Both the position numbers and the translations under genes were made by a program. A DNA stretch of 16,905 nt from Robiginitomaculum sp. GTDB lineage: Bacteria > Pseudomonadota > Alphaproteobacteria > Caulobacterales > Maricaulaceae. The stretch is taken from contig JALSHM010000265.1 of the NCBI GenBank assembly GCA_026982235.1, forward strand, positions 1 to 16,905, read 5' to 3'. Within the stretch, counting starts at the first letter, position 1. Each line of letters begins with the position of its first letter. The notes under the pieces are model-generated. The model searched no databases, was not told the origin of the DNA, and saw only the letters and a program-made list of their open reading frames with translations. Shown one piece after another: positions 14,471 through 16,905 of this stretch.

Positions 14471-16123
14471 ATGTCCATTTCTAAAACTCTTATTCTCGTG
14501 ACGACTGCGTTAGTGATAAGCAATTGCGCACCATCAAAGCCTGCAATCACAACGCCGGAAACGCCCTCTATTTCTGCGGCGGATATTGGCAGGCGGATAG
14601 AAACCCTTGCCGATGACCGTTTTGAAGGCCGTGCGCCCGGCACAAATGGCGGCATGATGGCATCCCAATATATTGCCGACGAAATGAAAGCCGCAGGCAT
14701 TGCCCCAATGGGTATAGAAGGCACATATTTCCAACCGATAACACTCACCGAAACCACGGTTAGCGATGGCTCCTTTATGAAGATTGGTGCCACAGAATAT
14801 ACCGCTGGCAAAGATGCCGTGTATTGGACGAAACGCTACCAAGATTCCATCAGTGTAGCGGATAGTGACCTCGTTTTTGTTGGCTACGGTATTGTTGCGC
14901 CGGAATATGGCTGGAACGATTATGCAGGTATGGATGTTAAGGGTAAAACTGTAGTCATGCTGGTCAACGACCCCGGCTTTGCAACCAAGGACGAGAACTT
15001 GTTCAAAGGTAATGCCATGACCTATTATGGGCGTTGGACTTATAAATTTGAAGAAGCAGGCCGCCAAGGTGCGGCTGGTGTATTGGTTATCCACGAAACC
15101 GAGCCAGCCAGTTATGGCTGGAGTGTGGTATCGGGGGGCTGGACAGGGCCGCAAATTGACTTGATACGTCCTGATAAAGGTGCTTCGCGCGCAGCACTCG
15201 AAGGCTGGTTGACCATAGATTCCGCGAAAGACTTGTTCAAAACCGCAAATCTGAACTTCGCCGCCTTAAAAACCGCAGCAGCGCAAAAAGACTTCAAACC
15301 CGTCCCCATGGTCGGTCTAAAACTAAACGCCCAGATTAACAATACAACGACCACGGTAAAAAGCCGCAATGTGGTCGGCGTGGTCAAAGGGACAAAATAT
15401 CCCGATGAATATGTGCTTTATATGGCTCACTGGGATCATAAGGGCATGAAAACCGTAGCTGAAGGCGAAGACGGTATATATAACGGCGCCGTGGATAATG
15501 CCACTGGCACATCGGCCATTTTGGAAATCGGTGAAGCATTTGCCGTAGCGCCGGCTGAACGCTCGGTGCTTATTGTCGCTGTGACCGCCGAAGAATCTGG
15601 TTTGCTTGGCTCCGCTTATTACGGCGAAGACCCGATTGTTCCGCTGAACAAGACCGTAGCAGGCATAAATGTAGACGGCATGTTACCCCTTGGCCGCACC
15701 AAAGATGTCATGGTCGTTGGCTATGGTGCCTCCGAGTTGGACGACTTATTACTAGATGTAGTTAAGCCGCGCGGCATGTATCTTATCCCAGATCCAAAGC
15801 CAGAAGCCGGGTATTATTACCGCTCTGATCATATTAGTCTGGCAAAGAAAGGCGTACCGTTTCTGTATGCAGATGCTGGCATTGACCACGAAACCAAGGG
15901 CAAAGAATACGGTACATGGTTCGGTGAAGACTATATAGAAAATCGTTACCATGCCCCTTCTGATGAATATGATAATAGCTGGGATTTATCCGGTATTGAG
16001 CAAGTTACAGAAATATTCTACGAACTTGGCAATAATATCGCCAACAGCCGCGACTGGCCAAATTGGAACGAAACAGCAGAATTTCGAAGCCTGCGCGACG
16101 CAATGATGAAGAAAGCTGATTAG
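14471..16123 (+). CDS. M28-family metallopeptidase lipoprotein (large form)
   Basis: A 550-residue precursor. The N-terminal hydrophobic segment ends in VISNC (15-19), a lipobox-like site with an atypical Asn before Cys; lipoprotein processing is probable but not certain. IETLADDRFEGRAPGT (43-58) is the usual N-terminal motif of large secreted M28 peptidases. A PA-like inserted domain lies at about 130-290, with FVGYGIVAPEYGWNDY (136-151). The catalytic residues are H320 (AHWDHKG), D342 (NGAVDNATGTS), E374-E375 (TAEESGLLGS), D402 (NVDG) and H494 (RYHAPSDEY). All are present, so it should be active. It resembles secreted aminopeptidases of marine Alphaproteobacteria that trim peptides in the envelope. 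It is the only complete plus-strand gene here, faces away from the M28/M20 operon, and is followed after 34 nt by a branched palindromic element that may end or protect its mRNA. Confidence 0.92.
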   Translation: MSISKTLILVTTALVISNCAPSKPAITTPETPSISAADIGRRIETLADDRFEGRAPGTNGGMMASQYIADEMKAAGIAPMGIEGTYFQPITLTETTVSDGSFMKIGATEYTAGKDAVYWTKRYQDSISVADSDLVFVGYGIVAPEYGWNDYAGMDVKGKTVVMLVNDPGFATKDENLFKGNAMTYYGRWTYKFEEAGRQGAAGVLVIHETEPASYGWSVVSGGWTGPQIDLIRPDKGASRAALEGWLTIDSAKDLFKTANLNFAALKTAAAQKDFKPVPMVGLKLNAQINNTTTTVKSRNVVGVVKGTKYPDEYVLYMAHWDHKGMKTVAEGEDGIYNGAVDNATGTSAILEIGEAFAVAPAERSVLIVAVTAEESGLLGSAYYGEDPIVPLNKTVAGINVDGMLPLGRTKDVMVVGYGASELDDLLLDVVKPRGMYLIPDPKPEAGYYYRSDHISLAKKGVPFLYADAGIDHETKGKEYGTWFGEDYIENRYHAPSDEYDNSWDLSGIEQVTEIFYELGNNIANSRDWPNWNETAEFRSLRDAMMKKAD

Positions 16124-16157
16124 TGGGCTTTCCAACTTTATTTCATAATTATTCCTC

Positions 16158-16253
16158 ATTGTCATCCCGGCCTCCGCGCCGGGGTCTCTTATTTGTTGCA
16201 AGCTACGAGGTTCCGGCTCTGCGCCGCAAGAGCGGCTTGGCCGGGATGACAAT
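16158..16253. repeat. Branched palindromic intergenic element (REP/MITE-like)
   Basis: The outer arms are exact 15-bp reverse complements: left 16158-16172 containing GTCATCCCGGCC, right 16239-16253 containing GGCCGGGATGAC. Inside are further short pairings: CCGC with GCGG (16174-16177/16232-16235), GCCGG with CCGGC (16178-16182/16213-16217), and a small hairpin GCTCT/AGAGC (16216-16220/16229-16233); they overlap partly, so not all form at once. Such arms recur as short interspersed palindromes in alphaproteobacterial genomes. The element begins 34 nt after the M28 stop and contains no ORF. It may act as a transcript end, or be a mobile non-coding repeat. Only one copy is in the window. Confidence 0.8.
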
Positions 16254-16300
16254 AATATTCGGTTTCACCGATAAAAATCACACATCAGCAAACCACTGGC

Positions 16301-16307
16301 AAGGGAG
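16301..16307 (+). promoter_or_regulatory. Ribosome-binding site supporting a TTG start for the glycosyltransferase
   Basis: AAGGGAG lies 6 nt before the TTG at 16314. The next in-frame ATG (16332) has no comparable site and would remove most of the first beta strand, so the TTG is the better start. Confidence 0.6.
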
Positions 16308-16313
16308 CACGAT

Positions 16314-16905
16314 TTGCAAACCATAATCTGCATGAAATGGGGCACGCGCTACGAGTCTGAATATGTCAACCGTTTGTGGAAAGCTATCCAAAGGCAAACT
16401 AACCGGCCTACCCGTTTAGTTTGCTTCACCGACGACATTACGGGTATCGACAAAGCTGTGCAGTGTGAGGACATCCCGGATATTAACCTGCCACCGGACT
16501 TAATCAATTTGCCGTGGCGAAAATTGGTGATGTGGAAATACCCGCTCGCAGACCTTGAGGGCGATGTGTTATTCTTGGATTTGGATTTGGTGGTCACAAA
16601 TAATCTCGACGCTATGTTCGATTACGAGCCTGGGCGGTTTTGCGTTATTGAAAATTGGACGCAAATGGGTCAAAAAATTGGTAACACCTCTGCCTTTCGC
16701 TTCCCTGTCGGCAAATACACCCACATATTTGACCGCCTACAAGCAGACCCGGCGAGTGTTTTAGATAAATACCGTATCGAGCAGCTATATATATCTCGCG
16801 AGATTGAAGACATGGTGTTTTGGCCCGCTGATTGGTGTGTGAGTTTCAAGCATAATTTAATGCCGCCTTGGCCACTGAATTTCTTTAAAGCCCCTAAACT
16901 CCCGC
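16314..16905 (+). CDS. DxD glycosyltransferase (GT-A, GT8-like), C-terminus cut by window edge
   Basis: The frame is open from TTG 16314 to the window end, 197 residues. It begins with the strand TIICMKWGTRY (3-13), then RLVCFTDD (34-41) and LPWRKLVMWKYPL. FLDLDLVV (87-94) follows, with D89-x-D91 as the DxD motif that binds the metal and nucleotide-sugar phosphate. NTSAFRFPVGKYTHIFD (124-140) corresponds to the acceptor-side segment of such enzymes. It probably transfers a sugar onto surface polysaccharide or lipid in the cytoplasm; there is no signal peptide or membrane segment in the visible part. The family resembles GT8-like transferases by layout, but donor and acceptor cannot be deduced. 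It follows the palindromic element by 60 nt and may start a surface-polysaccharide cluster lying to the right. Confidence 0.82.
   Translation, partial: MQTIICMKWGTRYESEYVNRLWKAIQRQTNRPTRLVCFTDDITGIDKAVQCEDIPDINLPPDLINLPWRKLVMWKYPLADLEGDVLFLDLDLVVTNNLDAMFDYEPGRFCVIENWTQMGQKIGNTSAFRFPVGKYTHIFDRLQADPASVLDKYRIEQLYISREIEDMVFWPADWCVSFKHNLMPPWPLNFFKAPKLP

Overview
The window looks like chromosomal DNA of an alphaproteobacterium, probably a marine member of the Hyphomonadales/Maricaulales type. The reasons are a PimC/PimD-style acyl-CoA dehydrogenase pair, a gene-transfer-agent type three-TM holin, a DUF2853 domain, an RNA methyltransferase of the THUMP/RlmL type, and an intergenic palindrome with GTCATCCCGGCC arms. 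GC looks moderate (not computed). The taxonomic placement is inference from family content, not from a marker gene. Coding density is high. No gap exceeds 300 bases, and almost everything up to 14.3 kb is read on the minus strand.

Region 1 (1-719, minus): the N-terminal 239 residues of a THUMP-domain SAM-dependent RNA methyltransferase, running off the left edge. Region 2 (888-7045, minus): a tight six-gene lipid/acyl-CoA operon. In transcription order it holds an NAD-type SDR, a DHRS4-like SDR, an ACAD10/11-type kinase-fold (APH) protein, a large/small acyl-CoA dehydrogenase pair, and a third acyl-CoA dehydrogenase of the ACAD10/11 type. Junctions are -1 to +20 nt. A 9-bp inverted repeat covers the ribosome-binding site of the first gene. 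Kinase plus ACAD10/11-type dehydrogenase plus SDR recalls the LvaA/LvaC/LvaD and ACAD10/ACAD11 route for 4-hydroxyacyl-CoA. This operon may feed hydroxylated or branched acyl-CoAs into beta-oxidation.

Region 3 (7137-8008, minus): a two-gene lysis cassette, with an M15 zinc peptidase overlapping a GTA-type holin and no phage structural genes nearby. Region 4 (8139-10396, minus): two genes with a recognisable promoter and a rho-independent terminator. One encodes an inner-membrane-anchored BON/OmpA protein predicted to face the periplasm. The other encodes a membrane-anchored coiled-coil protein with Lys/Ala-rich histone-like stretches, a helix-hairpin-helix and a C-terminal DUF2853 domain, predicted to face the cytoplasm. 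Their opposite topologies make this pair the most intriguing locus in the window.

Region 5 (10589-14295, minus): an exported M28 peptidase lipoprotein, an exported M20 amidohydrolase and a nitronate monooxygenase-family flavoprotein in one operon. A second, larger M28 peptidase lipoprotein is transcribed divergently at 14471-16123. Together they suggest peptide scavenging in the cell envelope. Region 6 (16158-16905): a roughly 96-bp branched palindromic intergenic element, then the start of a DxD glycosyltransferase that runs off the right edge and probably starts at TTG.
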